NCBI GenBank assembly: GCA_014377495.1
Contig: JACMPN010000344.1
Coordinates: 1-25,767 of the forward strand
Direction: 5' to 3'
DNA from: Candidatus Sericytochromatia bacterium
GTDB taxonomy: Bacteria; Cyanobacteriota; Sericytochromatia; JACMPN01
Length of the DNA stretch: 25,767 nt
A program made the translations under genes and the position numbers. Positions 14,286 through 21,668 of this stretch are shown here, in pieces (the first letter of the stretch is position 1; each line of letters opens with the position of its first letter). The notes below the pieces were generated by a model. The model ran no database searches, was not told the DNA's origin, and saw nothing but the letters and a program-made list of their open reading frames with translations.

Positions 14286-14305
14286 ACTCGAAAAAACTTG
14301 CGAGT
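14286..14305. promoter_or_regulatory. Second inverted repeat between recA and small membrane gene
   Basis: ACTCG and CGAGT are perfect inverse copies separated by 10 bases, ending 12 bases before the TATACT -10 element of the rightward gene. It is a plausible regulator site for that gene or a second site for recA. Confidence 0.35.
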
Positions 14306-14317
14306 ACCGACCTCCGG

Positions 14318-14323
14318 TATACT
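14318..14323 (+). promoter_or_regulatory. -10 element of small membrane-protein gene
   Basis: TATACT (5 of 6 consensus) 53 bases before the ATG at 14376. No good -35 at 16-18 bases; the second inverted repeat lies at that place. Confidence 0.4.
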
Positions 14324-14375
14324 GGGGCAACGGGTTCGCTCAAGGGCCCATTCGGGCCTGCAGGGGGATTTGGGG

Positions 14376-14573
14376 ATGCTGACGACCGCCATTACCGGTG
14401 CCATTGCCGCCGTACTGGTTAGCATCGGGATCACGCCGAGTGCCTCATTGCTTGCCGGTATCTGGGTGGCCGTCAAGATCGTCGTCGTCGCCGGCCTCTG
14501 GGGAGTCGGGGCCGTCGCCATGCGCAAGAAGCGCCAAGCCGAGGCGGCCACGCCTTCACCCGATCAGCCCTAG
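14376..14573 (+). CDS. Small membrane protein, 65 aa
   Basis: Family not recognised. The protein has a hydrophobic segment at about residues 3-19 (TTAITGAIAAVLVSIGI), a short turn (TPSAS), a second segment at 24-48 that includes one Lys (K34), and a basic-then-polar tail (RKKRQAEAATPSPDQP). The positive-inside rule puts the tail in the cytoplasm, so this is likely a two-helix hairpin in the inner membrane. The start at 14376 follows a G-rich site (AGGGGGA) about 8 bases upstream; the open frame reaches back to 14136 but the earlier part has poor composition and would overlap recA. The gene diverges from recA across a 270-base region with promoter and palindromes. Function unknown. Confidence 0.65.
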   Translation: MLTTAITGAIAAVLVSIGITPSASLLAGIWVAVKIVVVAGLWGVGAVAMRKKRQAEAATPSPDQP

Positions 14574-14635
14574 TCCTCACCGGTCCCTGCCATCAAAAGA
14601 CCGACCCCCACTCGCACCTGAGGCGCTGGCGCGCT

Positions 14636-16033
14636 CTAAATGAGACCGCGGGCCCGCCGCTGGTCCTCGATTTCCTCAGCCGGATAGGTGACGATCTCTG
14701 CCAGCGTCGGGTGGACGTGCGGGATCAGGGCGAGCTCACCCGCCTTGGCCCGGTAATGCATGGCGACGATCAGCTCGTGCAACAGGTCCGCCGCCTCCGG
14801 TCCGACGATCGAGGCGCCCAGGATCTCGCCCGTCTTGGCATCACCGATCAGTTTGACGAAGCCCTTCATGGCCGGCGTGCCCATGCACATCGCCTTGCCG
14901 TGTTCAGCAAACTCGTACTTGCCGATCAGCACGTCCAGCCCCTGGGCTTTGGCCTCCCGCTCCTTGAGGCCGACGTCCGCCACGCCGGGATCGGTGAACG
15001 TCGCCTGCGGGATCAGCCGGTAATCCGCCCTGTGCGGGCGATCGGGATGCAGGGCGTTGTGGGCGGCCCATTCGGCCTGCTGGATGCCCAGGTGGACCAA
15101 AAGGCGCTTGCCCGTAACGTCACCGGCGGCAAAGATGTGCGGGACAGTCGTGCGCAACTGCTCGTCGACGGGCAGGAAGCCTTTTTCGGCTACCAGGCCG
15201 GCCTTGGCCAGATCGAGAAACCCCAGGTTGCCGACCCGGCCGGTGGCCACCAACAGCTGATCGGCCCGCAACGTCTTCAGCTCGCCGCCGGCGTCCACCT
15301 GCAGCTCGATCTGGTTATCGATCCGTCGGGCCGACTGGCTTTTGGCACGGCAGAGGATGGTCATCCCGTCACCGAGCAGCGACTTGGTCAGGGCTTCCGC
15401 CACGTCGGCGTCCTCAGTGCTGAGGATGTGGGCGCTGCGCTGGATGATCGTCACCTGACATCCCATCCGCTGGTAAAACTGCCCCAGCTCCAGCCCGACG
15501 GCCCCCGCGCCGAGGACGATCATCGAGGCCGGCCTCTCCGGCAGCTCCAACGCCTCGTCGGAGGTGATGTAGCCGGCATCGGCCAAACCTGAGATGGGCG
15601 GGATGAAGGTGTGAGAGCCCGTTGCGATGATGATGTGCTCGCCGTACAGCGTGCGTTCCCCGACCTGGACCGTGCGCGCATCGAGGAAATGGGCCTCGCC
15701 CATGACCAAAGTGGTGTTCGGGCAGTCATCGATCTGCTCGATGCGGTAGTCGGCGAACTCCCGTACCAGCCGCTCCCGCCGGGCCATGATCCGGCCCCAG
15801 TTGATCGACGGCTCGGCCACGTCCAGACCCAGCTCGCCGGCATGACGGATCAGCTCGATCACCTCACTCGTCCGCAGGAGCGCCTTGCTCGGCATGCAAC
15901 CCCACAGGATGCACAGGCCGCCCAGGGGGCCCTTGTCGACGAGCGCCACCGTGGCCCCCTGGCCGCCGGCCGTGCGAGCGGCGGCGAACCCGGCCGCACC
16001 GGCACCGAGGACGAGGAGATCAAAGCGTTCCAT
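14636..16033 (-). CDS. Dihydrolipoamide dehydrogenase-like FAD disulfide oxidoreductase
   Basis: A 465-aa class I pyridine nucleotide-disulfide oxidoreductase. FAD-binding GAGAAG (10-15); redox-active disulfide C41-ILWG-C46; ATGSHTFIPP; second Rossmann GAGAVGLELGQ for NAD(P); AAGDVTG of the second FAD loop; and a C-terminal H439-V-H441-PTLAE446, the His-Glu catalytic pair of the partner subunit. These make it a working dithiol reductase of lipoamide-dehydrogenase or mercuric-reductase-like type. The C-terminal Cys pair and N-terminal metal-binding domain of true MerA are absent, so a lipoamide or other disulfide substrate is more likely. No 2-oxoacid dehydrogenase subunits are nearby to settle the role. 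The start at 16033 follows AAGGTG; the frame stays open to 16933 but that part is antisense to the peptidase gene. Cytoplasmic. Confidence 0.92.
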   Translation of the reverse strand: MERFDLLVLGAGAAGFAAARTAGGQGATVALVDKGPLGGLCILWGCMPSKALLRTSEVIELIRHAGELGLDVAEPSINWGRIMARRERLVREFADYRIEQIDDCPNTTLVMGEAHFLDARTVQVGERTLYGEHIIIATGSHTFIPPISGLADAGYITSDEALELPERPASMIVLGAGAVGLELGQFYQRMGCQVTIIQRSAHILSTEDADVAEALTKSLLGDGMTILCRAKSQSARRIDNQIELQVDAGGELKTLRADQLLVATGRVGNLGFLDLAKAGLVAEKGFLPVDEQLRTTVPHIFAAGDVTGKRLLVHLGIQQAEWAAHNALHPDRPHRADYRLIPQATFTDPGVADVGLKEREAKAQGLDVLIGKYEFAEHGKAMCMGTPAMKGFVKLIGDAKTGEILGASIVGPEAADLLHELIVAMHYRAKAGELALIPHVHPTLAEIVTYPAEEIEDQRRARGLI

Positions 16034-16125
16034 TCGTTGTGTCACCTTCATGTTGAGAAATACCAAACAAGCCCCGTTACGAGCACGGCTCCACGCCGCT
16101 CCGTATCCCGGACGCCCGCTGCCAG

Positions 16126-16131
16126 TATAGT
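16126..16131 (+). promoter_or_regulatory. -10-like element before the S58 peptidase gene
   Basis: TATAGT, 88 bases before the start codon, in the divergent region between the Lpd-like and peptidase genes. No clear -35. Confidence 0.3.
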
Positions 16132-16219
16132 GGTCCCAGCCCCGGCCCCGATCATTGACACCGTGATCCGCTCCCTGGCCCGAAACCGGGCGACGCCTCC
16201 ATCGCAGAAAGAACCTCGT

Positions 16220-17539
16220 ATGTACCAACCCCACCTGCGCGCCACGGTGACCGCCCTGTTTTGCCTCGGCAGCCTGACGGCGATGGCCGATGGGGCGTTG
16301 GTCCCCTCGCAAGCGCCCCCGCTCGTGCCGATGCAGGCGCCGCCGACAGCCCCCGAGAGCGCCGTTCCGATGCAAACGCCAGCTGTGGCCCCGGCACCGA
16401 TTTCGACGCCTGCCGCCATGGTGCCGCCGGCTGCTGTGCCCGCGCCGGGGGGCCGGGCCCGCCTGCGTGAGCTGGGCATCGCCATCGGCCGGATCCCCAC
16501 CGGTGAATGGAACGCCATCACCGACGTACCCGGCGTCAAAGTCGGCCAGGTGACGATCGTCCGCGGCGAAGGGGCCCTGCAACCCGGCAAGGGTCCGGTC
16601 CGGACCGGGGTTACGGCGATCATTCCCCGGGATGACGTCTGGAACAAAAAGTGCTTTGCCGCCAGCTTCGTGCTCAACGGCAATGGTGAAATGACGGCCA
16701 CGAACTGGGTCCAGGAAGCGGGCTGGCTGGAAACCCCGATTCTTTTGACGGACACGCTCAACGTCGGCAAAGTCAGTGACGGGGTCGTCAGCTGGATGAG
16801 TAAGCTGAACCCCCAGATGGGCATCGCCGACGACGTGGTGCTGCCGCTGGTGGCGGAATGCGACGATTCCTTTCTGAACGATCAGCGTGGGCGGCACGTC
16901 AGCGAGCAGGACGTGCTGACCGCCATCGAGCATGCCAAGAGCGGTCCCGTCGCCGAAGGTGCCGTCGGAGCGGGCACGGGGATGGTCTCCTACCGGTTCA
17001 AGGGTGGCATCGGCACGTCCAGCCGCAAGCTGCCGGCCGAGATGGGTGGCTATACGATCGGCGTGCTGGTCAACTGCAACATGGGCACCCGTGACGAGCT
17101 GCGGATCGACGGGGTACCGGTGGGAGCCGAGATCCAGGACCTGATGCCCAAGAGCAAGGTCAGCGAGGGGTCGATCATCATCGTCGTTGCCACGGATGCC
17201 CCGTTACTGCCCCACCAGCTGCAACGGCTCGCCAAGCGCAGTGCGATGGGCCTGGCCCGCACGGGCACGATCGCCAGCCACGGTTCCGGCGATTTCATCA
17301 TCGCCTTTTCGACGGCCAACACGGTCCCGCACTACCCGAACGAGCGGACGATGACGGCGACGGCGATGAACAACACGCATCTGAACCCGCTGTTTACGGC
17401 GACCAACGACTGTACGCAGGAGGCGATCGCCAATGCGCTGACGATGGCGACCACCACGGAAGGCCGGGACGGCAACACAGCCTATGCGCTGCCGTTGGAC
17501 CGATTACAGGTCATCATGAAGAAGTACGGTCGGCTCTAG
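16220..17539 (+). CDS. Exported P1/DmpA-family (S58) peptidase
   Basis: A 439-aa protein with a signal peptide (residues 1 to about 23, ending LTAMA), a Pro/Ala-rich spacer at ~25-78 with repeated VPMQ(A/T)P units, and an S58 (DmpA/beta-aminopeptidase) domain from ~80 to the end. Family members are N-terminal-nucleophile hydrolases that cut themselves and then release N-terminal residues from peptides. Visible signatures: ITDVPGVKVGQVTI (100-113), GAVGAGTGMVSY followed by KGGIGTSSR, and G317-S318 in EGSIIIVVATDAPLLP, the expected self-cleavage site and nucleophile Ser. HGSGDFIIAFSTAN follows. The ATG at 16220 was chosen because it starts the signal peptide; only a weak AAAGAA site precedes it. 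The gene is followed by the peroxiredoxin 80 bases on and is divergent from the Lpd-like gene. Confidence 0.92.
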   Translation: MYQPHLRATVTALFCLGSLTAMADGALVPSQAPPLVPMQAPPTAPESAVPMQTPAVAPAPISTPAAMVPPAAVPAPGGRARLRELGIAIGRIPTGEWNAITDVPGVKVGQVTIVRGEGALQPGKGPVRTGVTAIIPRDDVWNKKCFAASFVLNGNGEMTATNWVQEAGWLETPILLTDTLNVGKVSDGVVSWMSKLNPQMGIADDVVLPLVAECDDSFLNDQRGRHVSEQDVLTAIEHAKSGPVAEGAVGAGTGMVSYRFKGGIGTSSRKLPAEMGGYTIGVLVNCNMGTRDELRIDGVPVGAEIQDLMPKSKVSEGSIIIVVATDAPLLPHQLQRLAKRSAMGLARTGTIASHGSGDFIIAFSTANTVPHYPNERTMTATAMNNTHLNPLFTATNDCTQEAIANALTMATTTEGRDGNTAYALPLDRLQVIMKKYGRL

Positions 17540-17619
17540 CGGCACTCGCGCACGGAACCGGGGCGACATGCCGAGCGTCGCCACCCCAGATACACGACAG
17601 GATCACAGGAGGATAGACG

Positions 17620-18132
17620 ATGAAAAAATGGGCAATCGCACTGCTGGCAGCGGCAACACTGGCGCCATCCGCGTTGGCGGCGAAGGATCTGGCCATCGGT
17701 GATGCGGCGCCGGCGTGGACCCTGCCGAGCGATCGGGGCGGCACCGTCAGCCTGAAGGGTTTCCAGGGCAAAAAGGTCGTCGTCATGGCCTTCTATCCCA
17801 AAGACGAGACCCCGGGCTGCACCAAAGAGATGCAGGCCTTCTCGGCGGACGCCGCCAAATTCACGGCTGCCGGAGCCGCCGTATTCGGCATTTCCCGCGA
17901 CAGCCTGGACTCGCACAAAAAGTTCAAGCTGAGCTGTGCCTTGGCCATCCCGCTCCTCAGCGACATGGAAGGCAAGGTCGCCACGAACTACCAGTCGGTG
18001 ATGCCGGTCGTCGGGATGTTCAAGCGCAAGACCTACGTGATCGACAAAAAGGGGATCATCCGCGACGTCATCGACGGCATGCCGGATAACAAGGCCCTGC
18101 TGGCGACGATTGCCAAAATCGCCAAACCGTAA
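17620..18132 (+). CDS. Exported peroxiredoxin, BCP/PrxQ-type
   Basis: A 170-aa thioredoxin-fold peroxidase that reduces hydroperoxides. Residues 1-21 are a signal peptide (MKKWAIALLAAATLAPSALA), so the enzyme acts outside the cytoplasm. The mature part begins with IGDAAPAWTLPSDRGGTVSL and carries the peroxidatic Cys C67 in FYPKDETPGCTKEM. The close resolving Cys found five residues later in many PrxQ proteins is missing (Met at that region), but C106 in KLSCALAIPLLSD could serve; otherwise this is a 1-Cys enzyme. DKKGIIRDVIDG near the end is typical of the family. The start is secure: AGGAGG lies 8 bases upstream. It sits between the S58 peptidase and the BtuF-like gene (10 bases after its stop), so the three may be cotranscribed. 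Confidence 0.93.
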   Translation: MKKWAIALLAAATLAPSALAAKDLAIGDAAPAWTLPSDRGGTVSLKGFQGKKVVVMAFYPKDETPGCTKEMQAFSADAAKFTAAGAAVFGISRDSLDSHKKFKLSCALAIPLLSDMEGKVATNYQSVMPVVGMFKRKTYVIDKKGIIRDVIDGMPDNKALLATIAKIAKP

Positions 18133-18142
18133 GACTCTCAGC

Positions 18143-18886
18143 GTGCGCCTCCTCTCCCTGGCCCCCAGCAACACGGAAATCGTGGCCGCGCTGGGGGGCG
18201 CTGCCCACTTGGTGGCAGTGACCCGCTACTGCGATTACCCGCCCGGCATCGGGACCCTGCCGAAGGTGGGGGGCTGGACGGACGTCGATGACGGCCTGGT
18301 GGCCGGATTGCGGCCGGACCTGATCCTGACGAGCACGGGGGTCCAGCACGAGGCCGAGCGCCGGTTTGCGGCCTTGGGTCTCGCGGTGCTGCACGTCGAT
18401 CCCCATACCCTGGGTGACGTGCGCCAGACGTTCCGCACGATCGGCGACGCCATCGGTCGCCAGGACGAGGCGACGACCCTGATCGCCCGCTTCGACACGG
18501 ACATGCAGGCCCAGACGGCAAGCGGCTCCACGGGCCTGCGGGTGTATGTGGAGGAGTGGCATCAGCCCCCCACCCCGTCGGGCAACTGGGTGCCGGAACT
18601 GATCCAACTCGCCGGCGGCGTCTGTCCGTTGCTGGTGGCAGGGGAACGGAGTCGGCCGATTCCGGAAACCGACCTGCTGGCCTTCGATCCGGAATTGATC
18701 GTCCTCAGCCTGTGTGGCGTGGGGCAACTGGCCAAAGCGGGCATCGTCCATCGGCGGCCGGGCTGGGCGGGCATGTCTGCCTGCCAGGGAGACCGGGTGG
18801 TGGTCATCGACGATTCGCTGTTGAACAGGCCGGGTCCCCGTCTCACTGAAGGCCTGGCGCTGCTGCGGCAGCTGATCAGCGGCTGA
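18143..18886 (+). CDS. BtuF-like periplasmic-type binding protein without signal peptide
   Basis: A 247-aa class III substrate-binding fold: RLLSLAPSNTEIVAALGGAAHLVAVT at the start, CDYPP, LPKVGGWTDVDDGLVAGLRPDLILTS, then a long helix and the second lobe (PELIQLAGG, FDPELIVLSLCG, DRVVVIDDSLLNRPGPRLTEGL). This is the pattern of BtuF/cobalamin- or siderophore-binding proteins. The start is GTG 18143, chosen because homologous sequence begins there (VRLLSLAPS); no ribosome-binding site is seen and coupling to the peroxiredoxin stop 10 bases upstream is likely. No signal peptide or lipobox is present and there are no permease or ATPase genes beside it, so it may be a cytosolic relative and not a transport component. 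Ligand unknown. Confidence 0.87.
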   Translation: MRLLSLAPSNTEIVAALGGAAHLVAVTRYCDYPPGIGTLPKVGGWTDVDDGLVAGLRPDLILTSTGVQHEAERRFAALGLAVLHVDPHTLGDVRQTFRTIGDAIGRQDEATTLIARFDTDMQAQTASGSTGLRVYVEEWHQPPTPSGNWVPELIQLAGGVCPLLVAGERSRPIPETDLLAFDPELIVLSLCGVGQLAKAGIVHRRPGWAGMSACQGDRVVVIDDSLLNRPGPRLTEGLALLRQLISG

Positions 18887-18902
18887 AAAGGCGCCGCAAA
18901 GC

Positions 18903-18925
18903 GCGTTGCCGGTGGGCGGCAACGC
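18903..18925 (+). terminator. Perfect hairpin after the BtuF-like gene
   Basis: GCGTTGCCG, loop GTGGG, CGGCAACGC: a 9-bp GC-rich stem 17 bases after the stop. No U-tract follows, so termination is only likely if such hairpins suffice in this organism. Confidence 0.4.
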
Positions 18926-18951
18926 TGTCTGCAACCCTGAAATGATGCGGC

Positions 18952-18978
18952 TTGACGGCGATTGCTGCATGGTACACT
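18952..18978 (+). promoter_or_regulatory. glpX promoter
   Basis: TTGACG (18952-18957), a 15-base spacer, then TACACT (18973-18978) preceded by TGG as an extended -10 element. It lies about 76 bases before the glpX ATG and downstream of the hairpin. Confidence 0.5.
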
Positions 18979-19054
18979 TCTTGGCAAAGTCTGGGCCCCC
19001 AACAACGATGATCGGGTGGCCGGCAGTCGCACCGTGGCGCGAAAGGAGCGGGAC

Positions 19055-20017
19055 ATGGACCGCAGTTTGGTACTTGAACTCGTACGGGTAACCGAGGCAG
19101 CCGCCATGGCAGCTGCCCGTTGGATGGGCCGGGGTGAGGAAAAAGCAGCGGACAGTGCTGCCGTTGAAGCGATGCGGCGGTCTTTCGACACGATCGGCTT
19201 TTCCGGGCGGGTGGTCATCGGCGAAGGCGAACGCGACGAGGCCCCGATGCTGTACATCGGCGAGGTCGTCGGTGGTGGCGGCCATCTGCAGGTGGACATC
19301 GCCGTCGATCCCCTCGAAGGGACGACCATCTGCGCCAGTGGTGGTCCAAACTCCATCTCCGTGTTGGCCGTGGCCGAAAAGGGCAACTTCCTGCACGCGC
19401 CTGACACCTACATGCAGAAAATCGCCTGTGGTCCCGGGGCCAAGGGCGCCATCGACATCGAGGCCCCGCCGGCCGACAACGTCAAGCGGGTGGCCAAGGC
19501 GCTCGGTAAGCAGATCGCCGACGTGACGGTGGTCATCCTGGACCGGCCCCGCCACCAGGAGCTGATCGCCGAAGTGCGGCGCACGGGTGCCCGGATCCGC
19601 CTGATCGGCGACGGTGACATCTCGGCGGCGATTGCCACCTGCAAGGAGCAGACGGGTGTGGATTTGCTGCTGGGCATCGGCGGCGCCCCCGAAGGGGTCA
19701 TCGCGGCGGCGGCCATGCGCTGCATCGGTGGCGACATGCAGGGTCGGCTGACCCCGCGCAACGAGAGTGAGATCGAGCGGGCCCTGACGATGGGCATCAC
19801 CGACATGAACCGCATCTATTCCTGTGAAGAGCTCGCCAAGGGCGACGTGATGTTCGTGGCCACGGGCGTCACGACGGGCGACTTCCTCAAGGGTGTGCGG
19901 TTCAGCGCCACGGGCTGCCACACGACGAGCGTCGTCATGCGTTCCAAGACGCACACGATCCGCACGGTCGAGACGGACCACTACTTCCAGCACAAGCCTG
20001 CCTACAGCTTCAACTAA
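19055..20017 (+). CDS. glpX: Class II fructose-1,6-bisphosphatase (GlpX; FBPase/SBPase-like)
   Basis: A 320-aa metal-dependent sugar-bisphosphatase that converts fructose 1,6-bisphosphate to fructose 6-phosphate in gluconeogenesis. In cyanobacteria the same class also acts on sedoheptulose 1,7-bisphosphate. Family blocks are complete: GEGERDEAPMLYIGE (56-70), DPLEGTT (85-91) for metal and phosphate, ASGGPNSISV, GDGDISAAI (185-193) and GGAPEGV (209-215). The N-terminal DRSLVLELVRVTEAAAMAAARWMGRGE resembles the cyanobacterial form closely, which is the main taxonomic hint in the window. The start at 19055 follows AAAGGAG 8 bases upstream; the longer frame to 18962 is unsupported. It appears monocistronic, between its own promoter and the perfect hairpin at 20111. 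Cytoplasmic. Confidence 0.96.
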   Translation: MDRSLVLELVRVTEAAAMAAARWMGRGEEKAADSAAVEAMRRSFDTIGFSGRVVIGEGERDEAPMLYIGEVVGGGGHLQVDIAVDPLEGTTICASGGPNSISVLAVAEKGNFLHAPDTYMQKIACGPGAKGAIDIEAPPADNVKRVAKALGKQIADVTVVILDRPRHQELIAEVRRTGARIRLIGDGDISAAIATCKEQTGVDLLLGIGGAPEGVIAAAAMRCIGGDMQGRLTPRNESEIERALTMGITDMNRIYSCEELAKGDVMFVATGVTTGDFLKGVRFSATGCHTTSVVMRSKTHTIRTVETDHYFQHKPAYSFN

Positions 20018-20110
20018 CGCCGTTGGTGTGGGAGGGTCCATGGCGGCCCACATTCGGACCACCCTGAACCCTCGCACCCCACCTGCGGTGGCTTCACTGG
20101 ACACACCTTA

Positions 20111-20145
20111 AGAACGGGCACCAGCTTCATGCTGGTGCCCGTTCT
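20111..20145 (+). terminator. 15-bp perfect hairpin after glpX
   Basis: AGAACGGGCACCAGC (20111-20125), loop TTCAT, and its exact complement (20131-20145). Lies 94 bases after the stop. Only a short GATT follows, so it may terminate poorly or protect the 3' end. Confidence 0.6.
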
Positions 20146-20394
20146 GATTCCAACCCGTCCGGCAGGATGGCCGCTGGTCGCTCAGAGGGAGTTGGAACGG
20201 CAGGGCTAAGCGTTCCGGTACCTGAACCGCCCGTGCGGCACTACCAGAGAACAGCGCAATGGGCGGAGGCGCGCCCTCTCCAGCCGGAAAGGGGAGAGGT
20301 GAGAATGCCACCAGCCCAGAAGTGCGCTGGGTCGCCACCAGCCCCCGGATCGCCCCGTGACACGAAAGCGGCACGCAGCCATATTTTTTGCCTT

Positions 20395-20430
20395 ACGGCG
20401 AGGCGGGTTTCGGCCGATGTCGCCGTTTTT
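20395..20430 (+). terminator. Intrinsic terminator of an unidentified transcript
   Basis: ACGGCGA (20395-20401) pairs with TCGCCGT (20420-20426), directly followed by T (20426-20430). It stands about 285 bases after the glpX hairpin with no protein gene in between, suggesting a small RNA upstream or read-through from glpX. Confidence 0.6.
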
Positions 20431-20477
20431 CCCACCTCCAAGCGCTTAAACATGTGTCCTGCCGGGAACAGAGCCGA

Positions 20478-20529
20478 ACGACCGGGGTGTCCGCTCCGTC
20501 TGCCGGGAGTGGTCGGAGCGGAGGGTCGT
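20478..20529 (+). other. Two-part stem-loop in intergenic region
   Basis: ACGACC/GGTCGT and, inside it, CCGCTCCG/CGGAGCGG (8 bp perfect), separated by an asymmetric internal loop (7 and 2 bases), with a 15-base apical loop. It has no U-tract. It could be part of a structured RNA between 20431 and 20600. Confidence 0.4.
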
Positions 20530-20734
20530 CGATCCCCTGTCAAAAGCCTGTTATCCCGATGCCAAAGGTGTGATGGGTGACACCAAGCAAACCCTATGCC
20601 CATGGGGCACGCAGGCTGTTAATAATGGTCGCCGGCCAACCCTGTCGCAGCCTGTTTACACCGCATTGCCCCCGCAATGGAAGCCGAACGCAGCCAACCA
20701 CGGCACTTTGGGACACCAGCGGTAGGCGCCTGCT

Positions 20735-20764
20735 TTGACACAGACACCAAGCCTCTGGTAAGGT
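20735..20764 (+). promoter_or_regulatory. Putative promoter of the RlpA-like gene
   Basis: A perfect TTGACA (20735-20740), an 18-base spacer, and TAAGGT (20759-20764) preceded by TGG. Predicted start near 20771, giving a leader of about 92 bases. Confidence 0.5.
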
Positions 20765-20770
20765 TCCCAA

Positions 20771-20845
20771 GTCCTGAACAGGACATGCTCCGTTCACTAC
20801 CGAGTGAAACGTCGAACCGATGGCCGTCACCGAAGGGTGTCTGCC
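20771..20845 (+). promoter_or_regulatory. Structured leader of the RlpA-like gene
   Basis: Three adjacent hairpins: GTCCTG-AA-CAGGAC (20771-20784), TTCACT-ACCG-AGTGAA (20793-20808), and GGC..CACC-GAAG-GGTG..GCC (20822-20845), the last ending 7 bases before the AAAGGAG site. Possible regulatory leader; no known riboswitch class is recognised. Confidence 0.4.
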
Positions 20846-20862
20846 GAGAAAGGAGACGACAG

Positions 20863-21648
20863 ATGATAAAGCAACTCAAACGCTTGTCCATCCTCGCTCT
20901 CACCACCGCCGTTACTGCGATTCCCATGGTTGGCACGGCGTTTGCCAGCACCCCCGTCGGGACCGCCCCGACCCTCGCCATCGGCTACCGTGCCGACAAC
21001 GGCGCCGGCCAGGTCACTGTCAATGACAAGCCCGTGATGGTGCTGCATGGCACGACCAACCCCTCTGGTGTGGCCCAACTGGCCCGCCAGGTCGCCCTGC
21101 GCCTCAACGAACTCCAACAGTCCCGGCAGCTCCGGGCCGATCAGGTCACCCCGGCCGTGTCCAATGGCAAATACGAAGTCCGTGTCGGCAAAACCACCGT
21201 CCTCGTCATCGACAACGCCCTGGCCAAGGCCGAGCGGGTGCCGGCGGCACTGGTGGCGATGCGGATGACCAACCAGCTGCGCCGGGCCCTCGGCGGCGAG
21301 CCTTACGAGAACCAGGCGAGCCGTGGCTTGATGTCCGGCGGCCGCAGCCTTTCCGGTGAAGCCACCTGGTACGGCGAAGAGTTCAACGGCCGGCCGACGA
21401 CCTCGGGTGAGCGTTACGACGTCCGCCTGATGACCGCCGCCCACCGGACGTTGCCTTTCGGCACGCTCGTCCTCGTCACGCACGCCACCAACGGCCGCAG
21501 CGTCCTCGTCAAGATCAACGACCGGGGTCCCTGGACCAACCAGACCCGGATCCTGGACTTGACCCCGACGGCCTACCGGCTGCTCGCCCCCCTGAACTCG
21601 GGCGTGATCCCGATCCGGGCAGAAGTCGTCAGCATCCCCAGCCGTTAG
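20863..21648 (+). CDS. RlpA-like septal/envelope protein (double-psi beta-barrel)
   Basis: A 261-aa exported protein. Residues 1-28 are a signal peptide (MIKQLKRLSILALTTAVTAI..., cut near AFA). A middle region of ~30-160 has repeating beta/helix patterns and is not recognised. The C-terminal ~95 residues (164-258) are the RlpA double-psi beta-barrel: GEATWYGEEFNGRPTTSGE, then TAAH194RTLPFGTLVLVT and VKIND220RGPW. In P. aeruginosa RlpA, Asp and His at these places are needed to cleave glycan strands lacking stem peptides, so lytic activity is possible. It has no lipobox, unlike E. coli RlpA, and no SPOR domain. The start is secure (AAAGGAG 7-8 bases upstream). It has its own promoter candidate, a structured leader and a strong terminator, so it is a single-gene unit. 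Confidence 0.9.
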   Translation: MIKQLKRLSILALTTAVTAIPMVGTAFASTPVGTAPTLAIGYRADNGAGQVTVNDKPVMVLHGTTNPSGVAQLARQVALRLNELQQSRQLRADQVTPAVSNGKYEVRVGKTTVLVIDNALAKAERVPAALVAMRMTNQLRRALGGEPYENQASRGLMSGGRSLSGEATWYGEEFNGRPTTSGERYDVRLMTAAHRTLPFGTLVLVTHATNGRSVLVKINDRGPWTNQTRILDLTPTAYRLLAPLNSGVIPIRAEVVSIPSR

Positions 21649-21668
21649 TGCTTTTACGGCATCCGCCG

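Larger units (their letters stand above)
20146..20734. other. Gene-free, hairpin-rich stretch
   Basis: No credible protein gene: open frames here lack ribosome-binding sites and have atypical composition. It contains small stems (GGAACG...CGTTCC near 20193-20215; CCTCTCC...GGAGAGG near 20275-20299), one intrinsic terminator at 20395-20430, and a two-part stem at 20478-20529. The terminator implies a short rightward transcript of about 200-280 nt ending near 20430. It was compared by eye with RNase P RNA, tmRNA, SRP RNA and common riboswitches, and none matched. Confidence 0.45.

Noticed and set aside
14636..16033. Mercuric reductase
   Set aside because: The C-terminal Cys pair and the N-terminal metal-binding domain of MerA are missing and no other mer gene is present.
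16034..16933. N-terminal extension of the Lpd-like protein
   Set aside because: The extra ~300 residues are antisense to the S58 peptidase gene and the FAD-binding motif begins right after Met 16033, which has its own ribosome-binding site.
18068..20104. A 678-codon leftward open frame opposite the BtuF-like and glpX genes
   Set aside because: Antisense shadow of two well-supported genes; composition dominated by His, Arg, Asp and Gly, with no recognisable domain.
20146..20600. RNase P RNA, tmRNA or SRP RNA in the gap after glpX
   Set aside because: The conserved cores of these RNAs (for example GAGGAAAGTCC of RNase P, or AAGGAAGCAG of SRP RNA) were not found on either strand.
20439..20600. 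c-di-AMP (ydaO-type) riboswitch starting at CGCTTAA near 20442
   Set aside because: Only the first few bases match; the paired 3' strand and the GGGGTGAATCC-like core are absent, and the RlpA promoter candidate lies downstream of it.
20167..20603. Several 60-137 codon frames between glpX and the RlpA-like gene
   Set aside because: They overlap on both strands, cross a strong terminator hairpin and lack ribosome-binding sites; composition is not protein-like.
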